64,000 bases of DNA from Planctomycetota bacterium (lineage in GTDB: Bacteria > Planctomycetota > B15-G4). This document shows positions 7,909 through 15,893 of this stretch, in pieces. The stretch lies in contig JACKHP010000004.1 in assembly GCA_020638905.1 (NCBI GenBank), positions 124,001 through 188,000 on the forward strand, read 5' to 3'. The number at the start of each line of letters is the position of its first letter. Position 1 is the stretch's first letter. Under the pieces are notes generated by a model, which was not told where the DNA came from, ran no database searches, and was given only the letters and a program-made list of their open reading frames with translations. The position numbers and the translations under genes were made by a program.

Positions 7909-9708
7909 TCAGCGCGCGTCCGCGTCCCACCATTCGAAGTAGGCGATCATCATCTCGTCGGTGGTCTGCTCGCCGAAGCGCACCGTCGCGCCCGGGTCGG
8001 GGTTGGCGGGATTGGCGGCGCTGTTGTCGAACGTCCCCGTGGCGATCAGCTTCGACCCGGCCGGCACCGTCCGCGGCTCGAGCAGCGTGTACATCGTCTG
8101 CCACTCGAAGTCGTAGCGTGGGACGTCGAGCAGCATCTCGCGTTCGCCGTCGGGCAGCTCGAGCTCGAGCTGGAACGCCGCGCCGCGCAGGTGCATGTGC
8201 GGAGAGAACGCCGAGAGCACCGTGTCGCGCTCGAGCGTGCGCTCGGCCGTGACGGGCATGCCGCGCGATCCCGCGGGGATCATGAAGTCCGTGTTGTACA
8301 CGCCGCTCGTGTGCACCTCGTGGGCCGGCGGCACGTCGGCGAAGTGGAAGCCGATGCGCGTCACGTCCTCCGTCGCGGTGCCGTCGGGCGTGTAGTGGAG
8401 CTGCAGCTTCAGCCACGTGCCGGCGGGCAGGCGCTTGGCGAGTCCGTCACCGAACACGCGCGTGCCCGCGCCCGGGACGTACGCCGCGAAATAGCCCTCG
8501 AGCCCGTCGGAGCCGCGCACCCGCCTGCGTCCCAGGGCCTCGTCCTCGTCGGCCGGGAAGACGAGCACGTGGTGCACCACCGTCGACGCGCCGGGCAGCA
8601 CCTCGACGGCCGAGACCCAGCGGTCGACGGGCTGATCGGTCTTCACGTACACGTAGCGATAGTCGACCACGCCATCGGCGGGCACGGCGATCGGCTCGTC
8701 CATCGCGTACGCCGCGTCGGGCTTGCCGAGCTGCCAGCGGCCCTCGACGTGGTGCCGTGCGCGCGGCGCGTCGGCCGGATCCCCCTCGGGACAGTCCGCG
8801 GCGATCCAGTCGAGCAGCAGCTTGCGGTCGTCGCGCGACAGCGAGCGGTCGTCGCGCCACGGCCCGCTGCCGGCGGCCGCGTGCCAGGGCGGCATGAGCC
8901 GCTTGCTGAGCACGTAGCGGATCATGCCCTTGCGTCCCACGACCTCGTCGTAGGTGTCGAACGCGAAGTGTCCGGGGCCGTCGTGGTGATGACAGGACGC
9001 GCAGCGGTCCTGCATGACGCGGCTGACCGACTCGGCCCACGTCACCGGACGCGGCTCGCGCTCGATCTCGGGCAGGTCGAGCACGCACCCCGGCGACGTG
9101 GTGGCCGGGACCGCGACGTCGCGCATGCTGCAGACCTGCGCGAGCGCGTCGGCCAGCCAGCCGTGCAGCGGCGCGGGACGCGAGAAGCCGACGCCGTACT
9201 GGTCGTCGACCGCACCGCGGTAGCGCAGCGTGCGCCACGCGTCGAGCACGAACACCTCGGTCGTGCTGCGCGCGCCGAGCTGCGCCGCGAACGTCTGCTC
9301 GGGATCGGCCACCATGCGTCCGTGCAGGCCGTCGCGCCCGGCCGCCTCGAGGATGTCGTCGAGCGTCTGGTGCCGTCCCGGGTGCACGTAGATCCACGTC
9401 ACGGCCTGGTCGGAGAAGCGCTGCTCGAGCTCCTTCAGGCGCGGCGCGTAGCGCTTGCTGAGCGGGCAGCCGGTGTCGCGCATGACGATCACCGTGGCCG
9501 GCGAGAGCGCGAAGTCGGACAGGCGGGCCGACTCGCCGTGCACGTCGGTGAAGGCCACGTCCGGCATCCAGCGTCCGATCAGCAGGCCCTCGCTCGGGAC
9601 CGGCAGCGCCTCCTCGCGGAAGACGCCCAGGTCGGGCAGGTCGTCGTCGCCGGCCAGCAGCGGCGCCCCCAGGGCGCAGAGCATGAGCGTCGTGCGGAAG
9701 GCGCGCAT
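7909..9708 (-). CDS. Redoxin / cytochrome c / copper type II monooxygenase fusion protein
   Basis: 599 residues with a signal peptide (about 1-19). Three modules are visible. (1) A redoxin (thioredoxin/AhpC-like) domain, about 45-190, with one cysteine in DTGCPLSK (Cys81). (2) A short class I cytochrome c segment, about 225-305, with CASCH (Cys236, Cys239, His240) and a candidate axial Met272 in KRLMPPW. (3) A C-terminal region, about 330-599, with the residue pattern of peptidylglycine alpha-hydroxylating and dopamine-beta monooxygenases: HH 379-380 and His438 for one copper, HMH 504-506 and Met586 (DEMM) for the other. All six copper ligands are present. It probably acts in the periplasm as a haem- and copper-dependent oxidoreductase. 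The substrate is unknown. Monocistronic. Confidence 0.85.
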   Translation of the reverse strand: MRAFRTTLMLCALGAPLLAGDDDLPDLGVFREEALPVPSEGLLIGRWMPDVAFTDVHGESARLSDFALSPATVIVMRDTGCPLSKRYAPRLKELEQRFSDQAVTWIYVHPGRHQTLDDILEAAGRDGLHGRMVADPEQTFAAQLGARSTTEVFVLDAWRTLRYRGAVDDQYGVGFSRPAPLHGWLADALAQVCSMRDVAVPATTSPGCVLDLPEIEREPRPVTWAESVSRVMQDRCASCHHHDGPGHFAFDTYDEVVGRKGMIRYVLSKRLMPPWHAAAGSGPWRDDRSLSRDDRKLLLDWIAADCPEGDPADAPRARHHVEGRWQLGKPDAAYAMDEPIAVPADGVVDYRYVYVKTDQPVDRWVSAVEVLPGASTVVHHVLVFPADEDEALGRRRVRGSDGLEGYFAAYVPGAGTRVFGDGLAKRLPAGTWLKLQLHYTPDGTATEDVTRIGFHFADVPPAHEVHTSGVYNTDFMIPAGSRGMPVTAERTLERDTVLSAFSPHMHLRGAAFQLELELPDGEREMLLDVPRYDFEWQTMYTLLEPRTVPAGSKLIATGTFDNSAANPANPDPGATVRFGEQTTDEMMIAYFEWWDADAR

Positions 9709-9837
9709 CGCGACGGGACTCCAGGAACGGGGCGGGTGACGACGGATCGGGCGCGTCCCAGGCTAGCAGGCGGTCGGGCACCGCGGGGCATGGCGCCCCC
9801 CGTGGATCGGAGCCGCGCGGCGTGTTTCGATCAGCCC

Positions 9838-11550
9838 ATGGCCACGTCCCGCCTCGCGCGCTGCGCCCTGCTCGTCGTCGTGCTGCTGCATCTCCTGCTG
9901 GCCACTCAGGCGGCGCTGCTCACGCCGCTGGGCGAGATCGGCGGCGAGTTCGAGCACTGGGCCGTGGCGCACTGGTGGGCGGAGCAGGGACGTCCGCCCG
10001 ACCTCACGAACCTGCCGCCCCGCACCCTCGTCGAGGGCGCGCGTCCTCCGCTGGCCCACATCGCCTTCGCGATCGCCCTGCGCCTCGCGGGCGCCGCGGA
10101 CGTGACGCTGCTCGCGCGCCGCAACCCCGACATCCAGCGCGACGACCGCTCGATCCTGCTGCACGGCGCCGACGAGCAGCCGCCCTTCTCGCCGATCCTG
10201 CGCCGCGTGAACGCCGCGCGCCTGCTGGGCCTGCTGGCCTCGGTGCTGGCCATCCTGGGGACGGCGGCGGTCGCACGCCGGATCGCTCCCCGCTCGACCT
10301 GGGTGCCGGTCGCAGCCGCCGCGCTGCTGGCCTTCGATCCCGCCTTCGCCTCCTACGCCGGGGCATTCCACGACACGACGCTGGCCACGGCACTCGCCAC
10401 CTGGACCCTGGTCGCCCTGCTCGGCGCGCACGACGCGCCGACGCGCCTGTCGAGTGGACGCGTGCTCGCCCTCGGTGCGCTGACGGGCCTCGCGCTGCTC
10501 GTCTCGTGGAGCACCGCGGCGCTGCTCGGTGCGGCGTTCGTCCTGTTGCTGCAGCGCCGACGCGTCGACGGCGGCCTGCGCCTCGGAGAGGCGCTGCTGG
10601 GCCTGCTGGTCGTGCTCGGTCCCTTCCTGGCCTGGAACGTCACGACCTACGGCGACCCGCTCGCCGCGCGCTTCGTGCTCCCCTCGGCCGCCCGGACGTC
10701 ATGGCCCGCCGACGCGGGCGCCGCGTGGCAGGTCGTCGAAGACCTGGTCTTCCGCACCGTGGGCGAATGGGGACACCACGTCGACGGCGGCAGCGAGCTC
10801 GTCACGGGCTGGACCTGCGTGCTCGTGCTGGGACTCGCCGGCCTGCTGTGGCAGCTCGCTCGCGCGCGACAACGGCTGGCGGCGGGTCCGCTGAGGCTCG
10901 TCGCGGCGCTGCTGCTGACGCACGTGGCGGGGCTGCTCGTGCTGGGCTTCGACGTGCACGAGCCGCGCGCGCCGCTGCTGTTCCCGGTGCTGCCGGCCGC
11001 CTTCGCGCTGCTGGCCGCGGGCGCGGCGGGCTTCGTCGGCGCCCGCGCGGGCGCCCTGGCCTGCGCGGCCCTCTACGTCCAGGCGCTGCTGCTGCAGGGA
11101 GACACCCTGCGCGTGGCCTACTGGCCGCTGAACCGCGCCACCGATCCGCACTTCGTGGCGGTGGACGTCGTCGCTGCCCTGCCCGAGGAACGCCTGCTGC
11201 CGTTCCTCGAGATCGTCTCGCCTCCGCGCGACGCGACGCTCGTCGAGGCGCCCGAGCTGCGCTGGGATCCGGGGCCCGATCCCGAGACGCGCTTCACGGT
11301 GCAGCTCTCGTACCGCGGCCTCGCCACCACCCGCCGCAGCTGGGAGGACGACGCGCGTGTGCTGCACGACCGCTACCGCGTTCCCGAGGAGGTCTGGGGC
11401 GGGCTGCCGCCGGGCGTGCCGCTGCAGGTGCGCGTGATCCGGTTGCCCGACCTGGACGAACTCGCAGCGACCCCGCTCGAGGCGCTGGCGCTGCACGCCA
11501 GCCTGCAGTGGCGCCTCTATCGTCGCCCGCCCGACCCTGCCGACACGTGA
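9838..11550 (+). CDS. Multispanning membrane protein, GT-C/dolichyl-phosphate-mannosyltransferase-like
   Basis: 570 residues from ATG 9838. The first hydrophobic segment starts directly after (ALLVVVLLHLLLATQAALL). I count about ten transmembrane segments to residue ~430, then a soluble C-terminal domain of ~140 residues with alternating strands (RFTVQLSYRGLATTRRSW; LQVRVIRLPDLDEL). After TM1 an acidic loop (GEFEHWAVAHWWAEQG) and the ARPPLAHIAFAIALRL segment resemble the first loop and PPL motif of GT-C glycosyltransferases (GT39/ArnT group), which use polyprenyl-phosphate sugars. Similarity is topological rather than by catalytic residues, so enzyme activity is an inference. Upstream it is divergent from the copper monooxygenase gene. 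Confidence 0.62.
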   Translation: MATSRLARCALLVVVLLHLLLATQAALLTPLGEIGGEFEHWAVAHWWAEQGRPPDLTNLPPRTLVEGARPPLAHIAFAIALRLAGAADVTLLARRNPDIQRDDRSILLHGADEQPPFSPILRRVNAARLLGLLASVLAILGTAAVARRIAPRSTWVPVAAAALLAFDPAFASYAGAFHDTTLATALATWTLVALLGAHDAPTRLSSGRVLALGALTGLALLVSWSTAALLGAAFVLLLQRRRVDGGLRLGEALLGLLVVLGPFLAWNVTTYGDPLAARFVLPSAARTSWPADAGAAWQVVEDLVFRTVGEWGHHVDGGSELVTGWTCVLVLGLAGLLWQLARARQRLAAGPLRLVAALLLTHVAGLLVLGFDVHEPRAPLLFPVLPAAFALLAAGAAGFVGARAGALACAALYVQALLLQGDTLRVAYWPLNRATDPHFVAVDVVAALPEERLLPFLEIVSPPRDATLVEAPELRWDPGPDPETRFTVQLSYRGLATTRRSWEDDARVLHDRYRVPEEVWGGLPPGVPLQVRVIRLPDLDELAATPLEALALHASLQWRLYRRPPDPADT

Positions 11551-11573
11551 GCGCCGTGGCTTCCGGCGAGGAC

Positions 11574-11647
11574 TGGAGGCGGCAGCCGGAATCGAACCGG
11601 CGTTGACGGATTTGCAATCCGTTGCCTAACCACTTGGCTATGCCGCC
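11574..11647 (-). tRNA. tRNA-Cys (anticodon GCA)
   Basis: On the minus strand the acceptor stem GGCGGCA (11641-11647) pairs with TGCCGCC (11578-11584). The anticodon arm is ACGGA-TTGCAAA-TCCGT with anticodon GCA. The T arm GCCGG-TTCGATT-CCGGC is perfect. Discriminator U73, expected for tRNA-Cys, and a genome-encoded CCA (11574-11576) complete the 74-base gene. The D arm carries the usual AGTGGTTAGG loop. It lies between two protein genes on the plus strand with no other RNA gene nearby. Confidence 0.97.
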
Positions 11648-11787
11648 CGGCATCCTGACGGGAAGCGGACGATAGCAACGCGCGACCGGGGACGAAAGCC
11701 CCCACGAACGCTGCGCGGCGCTTCCGTCGGCGTCTGGAGGGGCTGCTCCCGCGGCGCGCAGGCGGCCGCCGGCGTCGTCGGGTGCGC

Positions 11788-11807
11788 GTGCTCGGCCGCC
11801 CGAGCAC
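11788..11807. promoter_or_regulatory. Perfect hairpin upstream of the CitE-like gene
   Basis: GTGCTCGG, loop CCGC, CCGAGCAC: an 8-bp perfect stem with a 4-base loop, 39 bases before the GTG start. A TACACT -10-like hexamer (11811-11816) follows at once, so the hairpin covers the expected -35 position. It is far from any gene end, so an operator is more likely than a terminator. Confidence 0.3.
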
Positions 11808-11846
11808 CGGTACACTCGCGCCCCCGTCTCCCGAGGATCCCCGGTC

Positions 11847-12842
11847 GTGTCGGACCCGCAGCATCCCGCGCGCGCGCTCTTCCCGGGCGAGAAGCCGTTC
11901 CCCGTCATCCCCGCCTGCGACCACTACGCCGGGACCGAGAGCTACATGCGCAAGGCGCTGCGTCTCCAGGCCGAGCGCGGCGGGGCCTTCGACGTGACGC
12001 TCGACCTCGAGGACGGCGCCCCCACCGGACGCGAGCACGAGCACGCCGACCTCGTCGTCGAGATGCTGAACTCCGACGAGAACTCGGTGCGGCAGGCCGG
12101 TGTGCGCATCCACGACGCGACGAGCCCGCACTGGAAGGACGACCTCGACGCGGTCATCCGCGGCGCCGGTGCGATCGTGAGCCACGTGACGATCCCCAAG
12201 GCCACCTCGGCCCGGCAACTGGCCGAGATGATCACGTACCTGCAGGGCTCCTGCGCCGCCGCGGGCGTGCGTCGCGAGATCCCCGTGCACGCGCTGATCG
12301 AGACCCACGGCGCGCTGCGCGAGGCCCAGGCGATCGCCGCCCTGCCGTGGATGCGGGGTCTCGACTTCGGGACGATGGACTTCGTCAGCAACCACCACGG
12401 CGCCATCGACGCCTCGGCCATGCGCAGCCCGGGCCAGTTCGAGCACGTGCTCGTGGCGCGCGCCAAGGCGACCCAGGTGGCCGCCGCGCTGGGGCACGGG
12501 CTCGTGCCGGCCCACGGCGTCACGCTGGCCTTCCGCGACCCGCTCGCGGCCGAGGCCGACGCCACGCGCGCGCGACGCGAGTTCGGCTACCTGCGCATGT
12601 GGTCGATCCATCCCGACCAGATCGACCCGATCCTGCGCGCGTTCGCACCCGACCCGTCCGAGGTCGCGCTCGCCGGACGCGTGCTCCTCGCCGGACACCA
12701 CGCGCACTGGGGCCCGATCTCGATCGACGACCGCCTGTACGACCGTGCCAGCTACCGCTACTTCTGGGAACTCGTGCGACGCGCCCACGCGACAGGCATC
12801 GCCGTCGGCGATGTCGCGCAGTTCTTCGCGAACGACGCGTGA
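11847..12842 (+). CDS. CitE/malyl-CoA lyase-like HpcH/HpaI aldolase family protein
   Basis: 331 residues from GTG 11847. TIM-barrel family motifs are VTLDLEDGAP (about 50-59, with the acidic metal/CoA-site residues), HVTIPKATS, ALIETHGALREAQ (about 150-162, with the metal-binding Glu), FGTMDFVSNHHG and SIHPDQIDPI. This family cleaves or forms C-C bonds of (methyl)malyl-CoA or citramalyl-CoA-type esters with Mg2+. With no CitD or CitF subunit gene nearby it is not a citrate lyase subunit, and a stand-alone beta-hydroxyacyl-CoA lyase or thioesterase is more likely. The HHG after FVSN departs from the family's usual sequence as I know it. Repeat copy 1 begins 31 bases after its stop. Confidence 0.8.
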   Translation: MSDPQHPARALFPGEKPFPVIPACDHYAGTESYMRKALRLQAERGGAFDVTLDLEDGAPTGREHEHADLVVEMLNSDENSVRQAGVRIHDATSPHWKDDLDAVIRGAGAIVSHVTIPKATSARQLAEMITYLQGSCAAAGVRREIPVHALIETHGALREAQAIAALPWMRGLDFGTMDFVSNHHGAIDASAMRSPGQFEHVLVARAKATQVAAALGHGLVPAHGVTLAFRDPLAAEADATRARREFGYLRMWSIHPDQIDPILRAFAPDPSEVALAGRVLLAGHHAHWGPISIDDRLYDRASYRYFWELVRRAHATGIAVGDVAQFFANDA

Positions 12843-12873
12843 CGCGACGCGACGGCGGTCGGCGGTTCGGTGT

Positions 12874-13644
12874 CGGCGGGTGGCGGGTGGCGGGGGATGA
12901 CTCCACGCGGTGGCTCGCATGCTGGAGCGCCGTGTGTGCGGACACTCCGGGTGCTCGGGGGCGACCGCCCCGCTCGAGCAGTCCTCGGCGCCTGCGGCGC
13001 CTGCGGAACTCGCGGGGCGATCGCCCCCTGCGCTCCTCCGGTCCGCACATTCGATGCCGGGTGCGTGAACGACGCGCCGGCATGCCCCGCCGACTCGCAG
13101 CGGATTCGGCCGCAGCGCCGTCGGCGATTCACGCGCGGCGGCGCGCCGTCCAGAGCCGGCACGCAGCTCGAAGCCGTCAGCCTTCGCGATCATGCCCACG
13201 CACGAGACTCACCCCGGCGGCGCGCACCACCTGCTTCGAAAGATGTGTTCGCTCGATGCGCGCTCCGAATCGCCGCGAAGCCGCGCGCCAGTGCGCTGAG
13301 CTTCCTCCCGCTCTGGAATGCGCGCCCCGAGGCACATGCCCAGCGCGCTGCAAGTTCCGCAGCCGCCGCAGGCGGCGAGGACTGTCCGAAGCTGTGCGCT
13401 GCTGCGTGACGATGGTCAGCGGGCGCGCACACAGCGGCCCGAAACGCCGCGCGTGCGACGTGGGCGCCGCGTCACGCCGGCGGTTTGCTCGCGTCCGCCA
13501 AGCAGTTCATCCTTCCATCTCGCGAAGGGAGCGCCGCGCGAGCAGCGGCGGGCGATGTGGGACGGAGGCCAGGTGTTTCTTCACCTAGCCGCAGTCCCAC
13601 GTCGTCCGACGCGTCGCGCACCAGGCCGACCTTGCAGTCCCTAC
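12874..13644 (-). repeat. Large non-coding inverted repeat, copy 1
   Basis: About 770 bases whose reverse complement matches 17297-18066 at roughly nine of ten positions by eye, with small indels. One end (GTAGGGACTGCAAGG read on the minus strand) contains the TAG stop of the gene at 13641. The other end fades out 31 bases after the CitE-like stop. Conserved parts include a long hairpin (13550-13607), the 14-bp palindrome GGGGCGATCGCCCC (13014-13027), a purine-rich GGAGGAGCGCAGG motif and GCGCCTGCGG direct repeats. Reading frames are not conserved between the copies, so it does not look protein-coding. There are no terminal inverted repeats or transposase. Confidence 0.85.
13550..13607 (-). 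terminator. Long conserved hairpin of repeat copy 1
   Basis: Nested arms: GGGCGA/TCGTCC (one mismatch), GTGGGAC/GTCCCAC, an internal loop, and GGCCAGGTG/CACCTAGCC around a 6-base loop. It begins 34 bases beyond the TAG stop of the minus-strand gene at 13641. The one inner-stem change between copies becomes a U.G wobble only in RNA read from that gene, which fits a transcribed 3' hairpin. A terminator or mRNA 3'-end stabiliser is likely, but there is no U tract. Confidence 0.5.
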
Positions 13645-14102
13645 CCCTGAGCCTTCTCGAGCTCGGCGGCGATGGCCTCGTTCTCGGGCCACTGGCGGGT
13701 GGCGATCTCGAGGTAGAGGACGACGTCCTCGCGATCGAACTGCGCGAGCAGGGCCTCGACGGCCGGACCGACCTTGTCGGCGGCGGGCTCCGAGTCGTCG
13801 GAGATCTCTCCCTCCTCGTGGGCCACGCCCGTGGCGTCGAGAAAGCTGACCACCAGGTCCTTGCGGGGACCGAGCAGGTAGGCCCGCAGCAGCTCGCCGG
13901 CGATGGTGTCGTCCCGCGTGCGCTTGAGGAAGGCCCGCAGGGCCTTCATGCGCATCGGCACCGGACGCCGCGCGACGCTGCCCGGACGGCTGTTGAGCGC
14001 TTTGCCGATGGGCACGTCGAGGGCCCGGACGAGTTCCTCGGGCAGCGCCTCGTAGAGCGTGGTGAGGCGGTCGAGCGACATCTCGGTCAGGAGCAGGTGC
14101 AC
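13641..14102 (-). CDS. Uncharacterised protein inside the repeat-bracketed segment
   Basis: 153 residues from GTG 14102, which has GGAG about 8 bases upstream. Longer in-frame starts give a basic, unstructured extension, and ATG 14081 lacks a ribosome site. I do not recognise the family. The sequence is mostly helical and charged: a basic first half (ARRPVPMRMKALRAFLKRTRDDT), a segment reading LLRAYLLGPRKDLVVSFLDATGV, an acidic linker (HEEGEISDDSEP) and a C-terminal helix pair (ALLAQFDREDVVLYLEIATRQWPENE). No signal peptide or membrane segment. Its TAG stop lies exactly at the boundary of repeat copy 1. Divergent from the radical SAM gene. Confidence 0.6.
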   Translation of the reverse strand: MHLLLTEMSLDRLTTLYEALPEELVRALDVPIGKALNSRPGSVARRPVPMRMKALRAFLKRTRDDTIAGELLRAYLLGPRKDLVVSFLDATGVAHEEGEISDDSEPAADKVGPAVEALLAQFDREDVVLYLEIATRQWPENEAIAAELEKAQG

Positions 14103-14344
14103 CTCGGAATCTCCGGCGGCAGGCAGTGCGGGGCGACCGCGGATCGTAACCGAGTCGGGGCCCGCATTCAGCCGCCGGGCCGATCGCGCCGAGAAGTGGG
14201 CACGAATGCACCTTTTCCCGCAGGATGGGATAGGATGCACGCTGCTCCGCCTCGCGGTCGTGGGTGCGCGTGTGTCGCCGCCGGTCGCGTCGCACGGGCA
14301 CCAGGATCCGCCGACCCCGCCGCCAGCACCGAGGTCCCCGCTCC

Positions 14345-15856
14345 ATGAAGGTCGTCCTGATCTACGCGAAGTCCCAGACCCTCCGCGGCCGGGTGGCCAA
14401 CACCTACGCCGAGGAGGACACCACCCGGGGCGAGTACTCGCGCGACGAGATCTATCCCCCGCTCGGCATCTCGACCCTCGCCGCCCGGCTCGAGAGCCTC
14501 GGCGGCTACGAGGTCCGCCTCATCGACGACTCGCTCGATTCGATCGAGGAGATCCGCGCGGGCATGGAGTGGGCCGACGCGGTCGGCATCTCGTCGCTCA
14601 CGCCGAACGCCAAGCGCGCGCGTGAGCTCGGCCTCATCTCGCGCAAGGAGTACGGCAAGCCGACCGTCCTCGGCGGCCCGCACCCCACCACGAACCCCGA
14701 GTACTTCCTCGAGGCCGGCGCGGCCGACATCTGCGTGCAGGGCGAGGGCGACCTCACGCTGCCCGAGGTGCTGCAGGCCATCGACCGTCCCGAGACCTGG
14801 GACTCGATCCAGGGCATCACCTTCCTCAAGGACGGCGAGGTGCACGCCACGCCGCGGCGCGAGCTCGTCAAGAACATGAACGAGGTGCCGTGGCCCGCGT
14901 ACCACCTCTACGACATGACCAAGTACTTCCGCACGATGGTCACGCCCGGCATCTCGATCATGACGAGCCGCGGCTGTCCGTTCTCGTGCACGTTCTGCGA
15001 CGCAGAGATGACGCCGCGCCAGTACCGCGCGATGACGCCCGAGAACGCGGTCGACCTGATCCAGCACCTGCTCGAGACCTACAACCCGCCGCAGATCTTC
15101 ATCTTCGACGACCTCTTCACGATCCAGCGCAAGCGCGTGATCGGCATCTGCAAGGAGATCGTCAAGCGCGACCTGTGCTTCGAGTGGTCGTGCGAGTCGC
15201 GCGTCGACACCGTCGACTTCGAGATGCTGCGCTGGATGCGCCGTGCGGGCTGCGTGAAGATCTACTTCGGCCTCGAGTCGGGCTCGCCGAACGTGCTCGT
15301 GACGATGAAGAAGGACGTCACGCCCGAGAAGATCCTGGCCGGCAGCCGGGTCACGCGGCAGATCGGCATCTACTACAAGTTCTTCATCCTCTACGGCTTC
15401 CCGAGCGACACCGAAGAGGATCACCGCCTGACCGAGGACCTCGTCGCCGAGGCCCGCCCGTCGGCGGTGTCCGTCTCGATCCTGGTGCCCATCCCGGGCA
15501 CCGAGGTCTACGAGCAGATCAAGCACGAGCTGGTCGGCGACGTGACCGAGACCGAGTTCCACTTCTGGCACCACACCGAGATGTGGAAGCACCCGCGCTT
15601 CACGCACGACGAGCTGATCACCGAGCGCGAACGCCTGCTCAAGCGCCACAAGGCGGTCGTGAGCGGCATGCGGCACAAGCTGCTCAAGAAGTGGGAGCGG
15701 CTCGTCATCACGGTGCGCCATCCGGTGCTGCTGCTCGACTTCGTCGACATCATGCGCCGCAAGCGCAAGCACCGCGCGCGCATCGCGAAGCAGTGGGGCT
15801 CGGTCCTCAAGCGCGATCCGCTGTCGATGCAGATTCCCAGCGTCAAGGTGAACTGA
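14345..15856 (+). CDS. B12-binding-domain radical SAM enzyme (BchE/YgiQ-like class)
   Basis: 503 residues from ATG 14345. The N-terminal ~150 residues have the B12-binding fold typical of class B radical SAM enzymes (YPPLGISTLAARL, VRLIDDS, VLGGPHPTTNPEYFLE, VQGEGDLTLPEVL). The usual DxHxxG cobalt ligand motif is not evident. The radical SAM motif CxxxCxxC is Cys211, Cys215, Cys218 (CPFSCTFCD). Downstream IFIFDDLFT, KIYFGLESGS and FILYGFPSDTEED are standard barrel elements. It makes a 5'-deoxyadenosyl radical under low oxygen; the product is unknown. HemN follows 37 bases downstream on the same strand, suggesting co-expression, possibly in anaerobic tetrapyrrole or lipid chemistry. Confidence 0.82.
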   Translation: MKVVLIYAKSQTLRGRVANTYAEEDTTRGEYSRDEIYPPLGISTLAARLESLGGYEVRLIDDSLDSIEEIRAGMEWADAVGISSLTPNAKRARELGLISRKEYGKPTVLGGPHPTTNPEYFLEAGAADICVQGEGDLTLPEVLQAIDRPETWDSIQGITFLKDGEVHATPRRELVKNMNEVPWPAYHLYDMTKYFRTMVTPGISIMTSRGCPFSCTFCDAEMTPRQYRAMTPENAVDLIQHLLETYNPPQIFIFDDLFTIQRKRVIGICKEIVKRDLCFEWSCESRVDTVDFEMLRWMRRAGCVKIYFGLESGSPNVLVTMKKDVTPEKILAGSRVTRQIGIYYKFFILYGFPSDTEEDHRLTEDLVAEARPSAVSVSILVPIPGTEVYEQIKHELVGDVTETEFHFWHHTEMWKHPRFTHDELITERERLLKRHKAVVSGMRHKLLKKWERLVITVRHPVLLLDFVDIMRRKRKHRARIAKQWGSVLKRDPLSMQIPSVKVN

Positions 15857-15893
15857 CTGGAGGAGCGCGGGGAGGGGTCCCGGCGCGAACACG

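Noticed and set aside
11847..12842. Citrate lyase beta subunit (citE)
   Set aside because: No citD, citF or citC genes nearby. The HpcH/HpaI family includes many stand-alone lyases.
12870..13409. Open frames inside the two inverted repeats that look alike
   Set aside because: The frames shift relative to each other at small indels (for example near 17830), their ends differ, and composition is low-complexity. The similarity is at DNA level only.
14345..15856. Naming the radical SAM gene bchE
   Set aside because: The B12-binding class B family is large and functionally diverse. No other chlorophyll genes are present, so only the class is given.
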